Source: an uncultured Gemmiger sp. (GTDB taxonomy: Bacteria; Bacillota; Clostridia; Oscillospirales; Ruminococcaceae). Taken from it: a stretch of DNA of 11,533 nucleotides. The stretch is taken from assembly GCA_944382805.1 (NCBI GenBank), contig CALWNS010000111.1:1-11533 (forward strand), given 5' to 3'. Shown here piece after piece: positions 1 through 6,688 of the stretch. Position 1 is the stretch's first letter; the number at the start of each line of letters is the position of its first letter. The notes under the pieces are model-generated. The model made no database searches. It was not told the DNA's origin and was given only the letters and a program-made list of their open reading frames with translations. The translations under genes and the position numbers were made by a program.

Positions 1-290
1 TTGCCCGGCGGGGCGTGCTTTTTGATCGAGCGCTGCTCGTGCGCGCGGCGGGTGCGGGAAGCCGAGCGGCCATCGGCGGGCATGTAGTCGAACACGCTGC
101 CGTCCAGCGGCAGTTTGCCGCTGGCGATGTGCTCTTTCATGCGGCGGGACAGGTCGTTCGTCTCGCCTATGTACTGCAGCTCGCGGCGCGCGTTGCGGAT
201 GCGGTACTCGCCCGGGCAGGCCGGGGGTGTTTTGCCCTTCTTCGCGGCAGGGTCATCCCGGAACGGGCGTCCAGCTTTGTAGGGAAACAT
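1..290 (-). CDS. GIY-YIG nuclease-like protein, N-terminal 96 residues (runs off left edge)
   Basis: The reading frame opens at ATG 290 (minus strand) and stays open to the window edge, so only the N-terminal part is seen. A good ribosome site (AAAGGAGGG) lies 6-7 bases before the ATG. After a basic, Pro/Lys-rich N-terminus, residues 27-29 read GEY and residues 40-42 YIG, followed by GETNDLSRRMKEH (42-54). That is the GIY...YIG pair plus the helix bearing the conserved Arg and the following His of the GIY-YIG nuclease fold. A later ADGRSASRTRRAHE stretch (72-85) resembles small stand-alone GIY-YIG proteins of gut Clostridia. Family knowledge: these enzymes make metal-dependent cuts in DNA, but the substrate of the stand-alone forms is mostly unknown. 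The catalytic Glu region may lie beyond the window. It is the third gene of a minus-strand run after the two mini-proteins. High confidence in the fold, low in the specific role. Confidence 0.8.
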   Translation of the reverse strand, partial: MFPYKAGRPFRDDPAAKKGKTPPACPGEYRIRNARRELQYIGETNDLSRRMKEHIASGKLPLDGSVFDYMPADGRSASRTRRAHEQRSIKKHAPPG

Positions 291-528
291 CAAAAGCCCT
301 CCTTTCAGGCTGTCGTGCAGCGGGCAGGCCGGCAAGGCGCCGCGCCCGCTTATTCCTCGTCGAGGTCAACTCCCCGACCCCTTCGCCTTCGCAGGCGCCG
401 GTCACGTCTCGCTCGCCGCCGTAGCGGCTCTCACGCCCCAGGCCGACCGCCCCAAAAAGGGCAGCCCCTGCGCCGGCGCCGATGACTGCGCCCAGTCTGC
501 ACCAGGCGGCAATGACCGTCAGGTCCAT
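253..528 (-). CDS. Glycine-zipper mini-protein, paralogue of 598-771; probably frameshifted
   Basis: Starts at ATG 528 with an excellent ribosome site (AAAGGAGGG, 6 bases spacing). The first 41 residues match the neighbour at 598-771 at 28 positions, starting MDL and ending RES-Y-x-x-ERD, with a hydrophobic Gly/Ala core rich in GxxxG spacing (about residues 12-30), suggesting one membrane-inserted helix. The frame as written continues to 253, giving 91 residues, but its second half is low-complexity, reads through the ribosome site of the GIY-YIG gene and overlaps that gene by 38 bases. In another frame a stop lies at 350-352, preceded by an acidic VDLDEE end. That would give about 59 residues, close to the 57 of the paralogue, and leave a normal gap. 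I therefore suspect a one-base loss near 370-380. Function unknown. Confidence 0.5.
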   Translation of the reverse strand: MDLTVIAAWCRLGAVIGAGAGAALFGAVGLGRESRYGGERDVTGACEGEGVGELTSTRNKRARRLAGLPAARQPERRAFDVSLQSWTPVPG

Positions 529-597
529 CTTTCTCCCTCCTTTCTACAGCCGCATACGCAGCGGCCGCTATGTGGCCGGCCCCAGACACCGCCCCCC

Positions 598-771
598 TCA
601 AAGGCCGGCGCCTTTGAAGAGCTCGGCCATCTGTTCGGCGTCGGCCCGGTCCCGCTCGTCGGCATAGGCGCTTTCGCGCACCAGGCCGACCGCACCGCCG
701 GCGGCCGCGCCGACGCCCGCGCCGATGCCCGCGCCCAGCATGCACCAGCCCAAGATGATGTCAAGATCCAT
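598..771 (-). CDS. 57-residue glycine-zipper membrane mini-protein
   Basis: ATG at 771 is preceded by GGGAGGTG with 7 bases spacing, a near-ideal ribosome site, and the frame closes with TGA at 598-600. The protein starts MDLDIILGWCMLG, has a Gly/Ala-rich hydrophobic core (residues 5-31, several GxxxG and GAG repeats), then a charged tail (RES, ADERD, AEQMAELFKGAGL). This fits a single transmembrane helix that self-associates through a glycine zipper, with a short soluble tail. It is the first gene after the minus-strand promoter at 838 and is followed by its paralogue at 528. No named family is recognised. Small membrane toxins, holin-like peptides and phage-derived accessory proteins can all look like this, so function is open. 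The start and existence are well supported by the ribosome site and by conservation with the paralogue. Confidence 0.65.
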   Translation of the reverse strand: MDLDIILGWCMLGAGIGAGVGAAAGGAVGLVRESAYADERDRADAEQMAELFKGAGL

Positions 772-789
772 ACGTTTCACCTCCCTCTT

Positions 790-820
790 TTGGGGGCGGC
801 CGCCGCTTGGGGGCGGCCGC
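790..820. repeat. Tandem 14-bp repeat TTGGGGGCGGCCGC in mini-protein leader
   Basis: TTGGGGGCGGCCGC occurs at 790-803 and again at 807-820. Each copy contains the 8-bp palindrome GCGGCCGC, so the transcript of the minus strand can fold into a GC-rich hairpin just upstream of the ribosome site for the gene starting at 771. It could modulate translation or be a slippage product; nothing in the sequence decides between these. Confidence 0.5.
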
Positions 821-837
821 TCTCTTTCTGTAAGAAA

Positions 838-866
838 AGTATAGCACAGCAGTATTGGAATAAATA
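838..866 (-). promoter_or_regulatory. Probable extended -10 promoter for the mini-protein operon
   Basis: On the minus strand TGCTATACT gives a -10 hexamer TATACT (838-843) with the extended TGn element (844-846). The region 17 bases upstream has only a weak AT-rich -35 match, typical when an extended -10 is present. A transcript starting near 831 would carry the GC-rich repeat leader before the gene at 771. Confidence 0.45.
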
Positions 867-871
867 GGGAA

Positions 872-919
872 CAATTCAATATATTTTTGTTCCAGTATTT
901 TGCACCATATATTGAATTG
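872..919. promoter_or_regulatory. 13-bp perfect inverted repeat, candidate operator
   Basis: CAATTCAATATAT (872-884) and ATATATTGAATTG (907-919) are perfect reverse complements separated by 22 bases. The right arm covers the -35 box (912-917) of the plus-strand promoter, and the whole element sits between the two divergent promoters. A protein bridging both arms would block transcription of the WYL gene and could also affect the mini-protein operon. The adjacent GGGAACAA (867-874) and TTGTTCC (887-893) form a second, nested inverted pair. Confidence 0.55.
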
Positions 920-940
920 CCAATAAAATTATTGTATACT
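912..940 (+). promoter_or_regulatory. Sigma-A-like promoter for the WYL gene
   Basis: TTGAAT (912-917), a 17-bp spacer and TATACT (935-940) form a good vegetative promoter. A shifted alternative, TTGCCA (918-923) with 17 bp to TATATA, overlaps it. Transcription would begin near 947, right at the start of the palindrome 949-972, which is the usual geometry for repression at the start site. Confidence 0.6.
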
Positions 941-948
941 ATATAAAA

Positions 949-972
949 GTTTGTTCCAGTACCGGAACAAAC
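949..972. promoter_or_regulatory. 24-bp palindrome with 9-bp perfect arms, candidate autoregulator operator
   Basis: GTTTGTTCC (949-957) and GGAACAAAC (964-972) are perfect reverse complements around AGTACC; with the central GTAC only one base pair breaks full symmetry. The half site extended as TTTGTTCCAGTA recurs exactly at 886-897, and GGGAACAA at 867-874 is another match. Repeated half sites around a promoter, upstream of a gene for a likely DNA-binding protein, point to autoregulation (inference). Confidence 0.6.
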
Positions 973-982
973 GATCCTGTCA

Positions 983-1008
983 AAGGCGCGTTTGGCCAAA
1001 TGCGCCTT
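983..1008 (+). promoter_or_regulatory. 26-nt hairpin in the WYL gene leader
   Basis: AAGGCGCGTTTGG (983-995) and CCAAATGCGCCTT (996-1008) are reverse complements apart from one G/T position, which is a G-U pair in RNA. The hairpin ends six bases before the ribosome site (1014-1020) and includes the ATG at 1000, which argues against that ATG as the start. It could tune translation or serve as another operator. Confidence 0.45.
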
Positions 1009-1029
1009 ACTGTAAGGAGGGGACCCGCT

Positions 1030-2259
1030 TTGACATTCCAGGACATCCTAAACGGCCAGGACACCATCGAGCCCAAAAACCGCCTGCGCCTGCGCCTCAG
1101 CGATACCGCCATCGAGGTGCTGGACAACGACAGGCGGGAGTATTCCCGCCTCCTTCAGCTTTCCGCCCCCCGCACAGACAACAGTTATTCCCCCATCATC
1201 AGCGAGATCGTACGGAAATACCATAAGCGCGCACGATCGTCCATTGGCCGCCGTTTGCTGGAAACGCATGCCAAGCTGGCCCGCGTGCTGCAGGAGCTTC
1301 CCGGCGACTCGCGGGACGCCGCCATCCATAAGCTGATCGCACAGGAAAAGGAAGAATTGAAACGCAGCCTCGACAAACTGCTGCACAGCAAAAGCCGGTC
1401 GGACGGGCAAAGCGTTTTGATCCGCCTGCGGACGTCCGTCATAAATGAGCTGCGCAAGACGCTGGCGGACGAGCAGGAAGAGATCACAAAAAAGCAGCTG
1501 GGGGCCCTTATCGGGAGCGGAGAGGAAACCTACTACCCGCGCAAAAGCAAGACCCGCGGCACGGCCCTTGAAAACAGCAATTTCAACCTGTATGTCACGG
1601 CGCTGGTGGAAGAGTTTTCCCGCCTGGACGATATGACGCGCGAAAACTTCTGGCTCGAGGCGCTGACCGACAGCGTCCTAGCCGGGGTCCCCCGAGACCT
1701 GGACACCGCAAGAAGGACGCCGGCCTGCCGCCCGATCTCTTTTCTGCCTCCCGACACCGCAAAGCGCATCGCGTTCTTTCCGTTTGCGATCTTGCCAGAC
1801 GAAACGACGCACTATTACTACCTGGTCGGCTGCAAGGAGCCAGCCGGCGGCCAGGTCTGCCCAAAAGCGTTCCGCCTGTCCCGCATCCGTTCCGTAGAGG
1901 TGGAAAGCGGCCAACCCGGGCGCGCCTGGAAAGAAAGCGATAAAGCCGCCTTTGAGAAGCGGATCCGGGAAAAAGGCGTTGCCTTTCTTTCGGACGAAGC
2001 CACGGCGATCCGGGTGCGCTTTACCAAGAAAGGGAAGGAACGGTACGACCGTATCCGCCACATGCGCCCGGCGGGCAAGGCAGACCCCGATAACGAACAG
2101 ATCTATTCTTTCCACTGCACTACATTCCAGGCCAAGAATTACTTCCTCCGTTTGGGGGGCGATGTGGAGATCCTGTCGCCCGCGTCCCTGCGGCAAAAGA
2201 TGCAGCAGTTCTTTCAGGAGGGCGCCGCGGTATATGCGGATCCCCCGCCCGAAACATAA
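1030..2259 (+). CDS. WYL-domain regulator with ribbon-helix-helix-like N-terminus (WYL1-like)
   Basis: 409 residues from TTG 1030, chosen because AAGGAGG (1014-1020) lies 9 bases upstream; ATG 1000, in frame, has no ribosome site and sits inside a hairpin. Residues 18-75 hold a strand (RLRLRLSDTAIEV) and two helices ending in an ISEIVRKYHKRA segment, resembling a ribbon-helix-helix DNA-binding fold. Charged helices, possibly coiled coil, follow at 80-155. Residues 240-292 match the WYL domain (FPFAILP, HYYYLVG, FRLSRIRSVEV). Residues 326-401 resemble the WCX extension. Family knowledge: WYL proteins are ligand- or nucleic-acid-sensing regulators. RHH-WYL architecture is known in WYL1, the Cas13d accessory that binds single-stranded RNA, and other WYL proteins (BrxR, CapW) repress defence operons. 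No Cas13d is visible here. Its upstream palindromes suggest autoregulation. WYL assignment strong, RHH moderate. Confidence 0.8.
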   Translation: MTFQDILNGQDTIEPKNRLRLRLSDTAIEVLDNDRREYSRLLQLSAPRTDNSYSPIISEIVRKYHKRARSSIGRRLLETHAKLARVLQELPGDSRDAAIHKLIAQEKEELKRSLDKLLHSKSRSDGQSVLIRLRTSVINELRKTLADEQEEITKKQLGALIGSGEETYYPRKSKTRGTALENSNFNLYVTALVEEFSRLDDMTRENFWLEALTDSVLAGVPRDLDTARRTPACRPISFLPPDTAKRIAFFPFAILPDETTHYYYLVGCKEPAGGQVCPKAFRLSRIRSVEVESGQPGRAWKESDKAAFEKRIREKGVAFLSDEATAIRVRFTKKGKERYDRIRHMRPAGKADPDNEQIYSFHCTTFQAKNYFLRLGGDVEILSPASLRQKMQQFFQEGAAVYADPPPET

Positions 2260-2306
2260 AAAGCGGCCGCAGCGCCAAGCCTTCGCTTGTGCGCCGCGGC
2301 CGTTTT
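2258..2306 (+). terminator. Rho-independent terminator, probably bidirectional
   Basis: Begins at the stop codon of the WYL gene. CGGCCGC (2264-2270) pairs with GCGGCCG (2296-2302), with further GCGC and CAAGC/GCTTG pairing around a CTTC loop. A-run at 2258-2262 on one side and T-run 2303-2306 on the other let it stop transcripts from both directions, including any from the minus-strand remnant ending at 2312. Confidence 0.85.
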
Positions 2307-2311
2307 GCCGT

Positions 2312-2680
2312 TCAAGGGCTTGTTTGGGGCATCAGCTCCACCCACTTCCCCTGGCTCCTGACCCACATATCCAGCCCGTTGCCGTCAAACACCTCCGCCT
2401 CGACGACCTGCCCGCCTTCTGGCAGCTGCGCCACCACCCGGGCGGTCGGCAGGCGGTCGAGCACGGCCTCAGTAAAGGCGCGGCTCCCCAACAGGATTTT
2501 GCACACCGCCAGCACCTCGCTTTTGGTCAGGCGGGCTTCCTCCGGCTGCAGCAGGCGGCGGTAGACGCCGGCTTCACGGTCGTAGATATAAAAAGCGCCA
2601 CGGTTGTTTCCTCTGCAGAAAGGTAGCGGAGGAATGTTCTTTGGACGGCCAAGCGGTTCATGGAACAGCCATATTTCAGT
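2312..2680 (-). pseudogene. Remnant of a second WYL-domain regulator with internal deletion
   Basis: One open frame on the minus strand runs from 2680 (just after TAG at 2681-2683) to TGA at 2312-2314, 122 codons with no stop. It has two parts that do not normally touch. Residues from about 2630 to 2471 read IPPLPFCRGNNRGAFYIYD, then LTKSEVLAVCKILLGSRAFT, which I recognise as the N-terminal region of a common clostridial WYL-regulator family. From about 2470 it reads EAVLDRLPTARVV and VEAEVFDGNGLDMWVRSQG, the C-terminal end of the same family. The roughly 200 residues expected between them, including the WYL core, are absent, so the gene has an in-frame internal deletion near 2470. No credible start with a ribosome site is seen, although GTG 2515 could start a 67-residue product. 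Its orientation, divergent from the large gene at 2837, suggests it once regulated that operon (inference). Confidence 0.6.
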
Positions 2681-2723
2681 CTATCGTTTTTCCAAAAGGG
2701 AAGCCGGGGTCTTCATTTAAAAG

Positions 2724-2754
2724 TTGTGCAAACAATACAAGCCTGAGGTATAAT
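2724..2754 (+). promoter_or_regulatory. Promoter of the SIR2-like/ATPase operon
   Basis: A consensus -10 TATAAT lies at 2749-2754. The best -35 is TTGTGC (2724-2729), with a long 19-bp spacer, so the promoter may be weak or need an activator. The leader to ATG 2837 is about 75 bases and contains a small GGAA-TTCG-TTCC hairpin (about 2802-2813). Apart from this the gap 2681-2836 holds nothing else that I recognise. Confidence 0.6.
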
Positions 2755-2836
2755 AAAAACAAATACGTTAGGCTCTCTGGAATGGTCTGAACAGGAATTC
2801 GTTCCGGCTGGCGTCGGCTTTATAAAGGAGTAGAAT

Positions 2837-5800
2837 ATGGAACTTGAACGATTCAGTGAACTGTACCGCCGTATTCGTACCGAACCTTCGATCCTGCTGT
2901 TGGGGCAGGGCTATCTTGGCCTCACAGGCGAGCCGGATCCGATTTGGGCAGGGCTGGAAAAAGAGTATGCTGATCAGGGGATCAGTCCCCGAGTGGTAGA
3001 CTACCCCGCGCTGTGGAAAGCTGTGGTACAGCAGGAAAAGGACGCCCGGCAACTTCTGGCATCGGTCCGGGCCGCGGCAGTCCGGATGCCGCCGCGCCAA
3101 GAATTGCGAGCCATGCTGGATCTGCACTGGAGCCTGCTTTACACGTCAGCGATTGACAAAGGACTGATGGCAGCAGCAGGGGACGGCTTTGACATAAATG
3201 ATGAGCCCTCCCGCCAGCGGGCAGCCAACCGCCGTTTCATGAACAAAAACATCCATTACTGTGTTGAACTTTGCAGCAATAACGACACCCCCATCCTGCT
3301 GAACAGTCCGGTGTCGCTTCGGCGGTTTGAGCATAGCATTTCGCAAAAGATTGACTGGATTCCTGGCACATACCTTCGGGACTATGGCGTGCTGGTCATC
3401 GATGGTTGCAACCCCGAACACGACTGGCTGAGCGATGAACTGCTGTTTAGCGCTCTGGATTCTATGCCCTATGACAGCATCTATTGGTTCAGCGCCCCTC
3501 GTGAGCTGCCTCCCTTTGCCCAAGACCTGGCGCAGAGAGGCGTGCTGACTGCCGAGAGCGAGACCTTTATCCAGCAGCTGTACCAGCACATACCGGAGCT
3601 GTTTGAAGCGGATGAGCAGGAACCGTTCGTTGACCCACAGATGTATGCTTCGCTCACCCTGCACTTCAAAAATCGGCGGGACCGGGTGGTAAACATTCCC
3701 CGTGACCGTATCACAGAGATAAACGGCGATTCCCTCTGCTTGCTGGACGACGGGATCCTGGCGGGCCGGCCGGCTGTCTTTTCCAACCGCCCGCTTGCTT
3801 TTGCCCAGTTCCTGGCCCAGAAAGGGCTTCCCAGCTGGGATCTGTTCCGGGCAGCGCCGGGGAATCCGTCCTTCTATTTTACGCGGGACAAGGACCAAGA
3901 GCTGGAGAACAAAGTAAAGGCGCGTCTAAACATCCAAGACGGCTCCCGCCGACGCCCACTGCTGCTGGAAGGCCCCAGTAATAGCGGAAAAACCATGATG
4001 CTGGCAAACCTGGCCTTAAAGCTGGCGGCACAGCGGAAATACCCTGTGTTGTTCCTGCATGGAGACCTGGTTGCCGGCGCGGAAGAACGGCTGCAAAACT
4101 TCTTGAAGGAATGGTTTGTCAAGGAAACTGCTTTCGACGGCGAGCGGCTGGAACGGATCCTGATTGTATGGGACGGAAACAGCGTGCAGAACGACCAGCG
4201 CCGGTACTACGACCTGCAAAAGCAACTTTTCACCAGCAATGTTCTGGTCGTGGGAAGTTGCTATACCACTGACAACGGGAATGGCGTCTGCCTGGGGCCG
4301 GATTTGAGCAGTGGAGAGCTTCACCGTCTACAGGCGGTGGTTGACAGCCTGGGCGGCGAATTCCGCGAGCGGTTCCAGGCGGTCATTCGGAACGGCAGAA
4401 AACAGATCGGTAAACAGTGTGGACAGAGCAGCCTGCTGTACCTTCTGCAGACTCTGTTTCGATTTGAGTTTGACGAGGAATACCGTGCGGTGGCGCGGAT
4501 GCTGAAAATGCAGTTTGGTCAGGAACGCGTCTTTGTGGAAAACAGCACCGCCGACCGTCTCCGGCGCTATGTGGAAGAATACAACGAAACTGTGGCCGCG
4601 GTGGCCCGGCGTGGTGGAGCGGCCAGCTACCAAATGAAGTTGCAACTCTATCTGCAGCAGAATTTCCCGGATGCGGCGATCGCCTCTACAAAAATGGACT
4701 CTCTACCGGACAAAGAACGCCGGCATATCCGCATGCGGGAAGTTGTCCAACGGCTGAACCGCGCACTAGCTTTAGCGGGCGAGTTTGGCGTTCTACTTCC
4801 CTCCAATCTTCTGCTCCATCTGCTCAGGGATCAAGACGGAAATTCCTATGTCTGCTACGGCAGGGAAACAGCTCAGCTGTTTGATGTGCTCAAAAACGAC
4901 AGCCTGATTGAAGAGATCTGTGTTTCCACAGACCGATTTGGAGATGAGCGGTATTATAGGTTCCGCAATTCCCTGGAGGCCGAGAACTACATTTGCCTGC
5001 TGGATGATCTGCCTATGGGGGAAGCATCCCCAAAACGCAAAGAACGTGAGTTTACCATCCTGATGGAGTTGATGGAAGCGGCTAGCGACGAAGAAGACCT
5101 ACTAACGGTGATCGAGCTGGTGCGCCAGTTTGGGCCGAACGGGCATGGGAAACTTTCCGAACAATCCCAAAAGATCACCACCGGCAACTACACAGTTTAT
5201 CAAGACTATTGGGAGCCGATTGCCAGCCGGTTGATCGACCTGTTCGGCAGCGACCCGGAAGCGGTTCTGGTGTATGCCCATTTCATGCGCGAATCTTACA
5301 ACGCAAAGAATCCCGAGCTGCAAGAGGCTTTTGACAACGAATTCGGCAAGATATATGGGGAGAGCCGGGTGCGGCTGGAGAGCGCGATCCAACAACTGGA
5401 GCAGTCGGGAGAGACTCAAAGTCCCCGCTGGTGCCGCCTGAACATCGAGCGGTGTGCCAATCTGCAACAGAGCATGCGGTACGGTAAATTCAACGCGGTG
5501 AGTTACCAGTCGATCGTAGAGACTATCCACCGGGTGTACGACACCATGCACAGGCTCAACAGCAGCACGCACAGCCAGCGGTATGAGTTTTCCTCCAACT
5601 ATATGCTCGACATCCTGCTCAACGCATTCCTCACCTATGCAGCAAGCCTAAAAGGGGAGCAAGCGCCTATGGACGATCAGGAATTCCAGGCGCAGCTGGT
5701 CGCCCGGGTCCACGACATTGACAAGATGTTGGTGCTGGATGATATGATTCGGGAGCACAACTCGTCCAACCTGCTGAGCAAAATTGCCAAGGTATACAAA

Positions 5801-6688
5801 TACTTGGGAAGTTCTGAAACGCTGATGCAGCGGTTGGAGAAGAGCTTCCAGCACAAAAACAGCGACGCCTACATCTATATGCGGGCGCGCTGTATGTGGC
5901 AGGATCTTACCGAGTCGAAAACCTGCGCATCAACCCCCTCGGAATTGTTAAAAAAGGACCGGTACTTACTGCTTTGCAATCACGATCTGCCGCACATGGA
6001 GCTGGAATCCCTATCCAATTCGGTGACCGACGCTGCGTTGGCAGATGCCGAAAATGTGCTGACCTATCTGCAAAGTCAAGACAAGCAAATTAAGGCGGCA
6101 CGCAGCGAGCGGTGCGTGATGATGATGATCCGGGCTCGTTGGCTGCAATTGAGCCGCAATCCCATGCTGGCCCAGAAGCAGCGGATCCCCTTTACCAAGG
6201 AGCAGTGGAGCGAACTGATCGGTTGGTGCCGCACATTCGTGAGCTTCCATGAAATGATGGGGCGGGAGACCTTCCCGCCAGCCTACTTTCTGCTGGGGAT
6301 ACACGAATGGCTGTATGGCGACCCGGCGAAGGCCAAGGAATGTTTCCGTATTGCCCGGAGCGACAGCTATGGCGACTATGTCACGATCGAGCGGCTGGTA
6401 CTGTGCCGCTGGGGGACCTGCCAAGAGCGCACCTTCAAGGTTCGGCTCAAAAACATTGGAAACGGTCGCTATACAGCAACCATTGTCCAAGAAACCACCC
6501 CAGATGCCGACAGCCAGGACCGGGCGGTAGGGCGCTACAACGTGGGCGTACCCAAAAATCTGAAGGAGCATCTTCTCGAGGGTGCGCCGCCCCGCGTGCA
6601 GGAATTCAACCCAAAAATGGAATGCACGATTCGGTTTAACCTGAGCGGCCCCCAATTGGGTGTGCCGCTGGAAGGGGGTATGGAATAA
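2837..6688 (+). CDS. Large P-loop ATPase with divergent SIR2-like N-terminus, candidate defence protein
   Basis: 1283 residues from ATG 2837, with AAGGAG 6 bases upstream. The N-terminal third looks like a Rossmann-type SIR2-like domain. SILLLGQGYL (18-27) takes the place of the Gly-rich nucleotide loop, WSLLYTSAID (98-107) that of the TxNxD motif but with Ala105 where Asn is expected, and YGVLVIDG (183-190) plus SIYWFSA (214-220) look like core strands. A P-loop ATPase follows: Walker A GPSNSGKT (379-386), likely Walker B ILIVWD (441-446) and a sensor-like VLVVGSC strand (469-475). Residues 550-1150 are mainly helical and repeat-like, as in STAND-type sensors, though no repeat is clear. The last 100 residues look beta-rich and end in a FNLSGPQLG segment. 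No transmembrane segment or signal peptide is evident. Family knowledge: SIR2-NTPase fusions often act in abortive antiphage defence by NAD depletion; the missing Asn questions catalysis here. It overlaps the next gene by one base. ATPase confident, SIR2 relation moderate, role inferred. Confidence 0.72.
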   Translation: MELERFSELYRRIRTEPSILLLGQGYLGLTGEPDPIWAGLEKEYADQGISPRVVDYPALWKAVVQQEKDARQLLASVRAAAVRMPPRQELRAMLDLHWSLLYTSAIDKGLMAAAGDGFDINDEPSRQRAANRRFMNKNIHYCVELCSNNDTPILLNSPVSLRRFEHSISQKIDWIPGTYLRDYGVLVIDGCNPEHDWLSDELLFSALDSMPYDSIYWFSAPRELPPFAQDLAQRGVLTAESETFIQQLYQHIPELFEADEQEPFVDPQMYASLTLHFKNRRDRVVNIPRDRITEINGDSLCLLDDGILAGRPAVFSNRPLAFAQFLAQKGLPSWDLFRAAPGNPSFYFTRDKDQELENKVKARLNIQDGSRRRPLLLEGPSNSGKTMMLANLALKLAAQRKYPVLFLHGDLVAGAEERLQNFLKEWFVKETAFDGERLERILIVWDGNSVQNDQRRYYDLQKQLFTSNVLVVGSCYTTDNGNGVCLGPDLSSGELHRLQAVVDSLGGEFRERFQAVIRNGRKQIGKQCGQSSLLYLLQTLFRFEFDEEYRAVARMLKMQFGQERVFVENSTADRLRRYVEEYNETVAAVARRGGAASYQMKLQLYLQQNFPDAAIASTKMDSLPDKERRHIRMREVVQRLNRALALAGEFGVLLPSNLLLHLLRDQDGNSYVCYGRETAQLFDVLKNDSLIEEICVSTDRFGDERYYRFRNSLEAENYICLLDDLPMGEASPKRKEREFTILMELMEAASDEEDLLTVIELVRQFGPNGHGKLSEQSQKITTGNYTVYQDYWEPIASRLIDLFGSDPEAVLVYAHFMRESYNAKNPELQEAFDNEFGKIYGESRVRLESAIQQLEQSGETQSPRWCRLNIERCANLQQSMRYGKFNAVSYQSIVETIHRVYDTMHRLNSSTHSQRYEFSSNYMLDILLNAFLTYAASLKGEQAPMDDQEFQAQLVARVHDIDKMLVLDDMIREHNSSNLLSKIAKVYKYLGSSETLMQRLEKSFQHKNSDAYIYMRARCMWQDLTESKTCASTPSELLKKDRYLLLCNHDLPHMELESLSNSVTDAALADAENVLTYLQSQDKQIKAARSERCVMMMIRARWLQLSRNPMLAQKQRIPFTKEQWSELIGWCRTFVSFHEMMGRETFPPAYFLLGIHEWLYGDPAKAKECFRIARSDSYGDYVTIERLVLCRWGTCQERTFKVRLKNIGNGRYTATIVQETTPDADSQDRAVGRYNVGVPKNLKEHLLEGAPPRVQEFNPKMECTIRFNLSGPQLGVPLEGGME

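Noticed and set aside
949..972. LexA/SOS box
   Set aside because: Although GGAAC/GTTCC resembles half a Firmicute SOS box, the spacing and arms do not match CGAACnnnnGTTCG, and the repeated TTTGTTCCAGTA word fits a local operator better.
1000..1029. ATG 1000 as start of the WYL gene
   Set aside because: It lies inside the 983-1008 hairpin and has no ribosome site, whereas TTG 1030 has AAGGAGG nine bases upstream.
2312..2515. Independent 67-residue gene starting at GTG 2515
   Set aside because: The same frame is open and recognisably coding upstream to 2680, and the sequence joins two ends of a longer WYL family, so a remnant is the better explanation.
3146..3898. 250-codon minus-strand frame inside the large ATPase gene
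   Set aside because: Shadow of the SIR2-like region; no motif or ribosome site.
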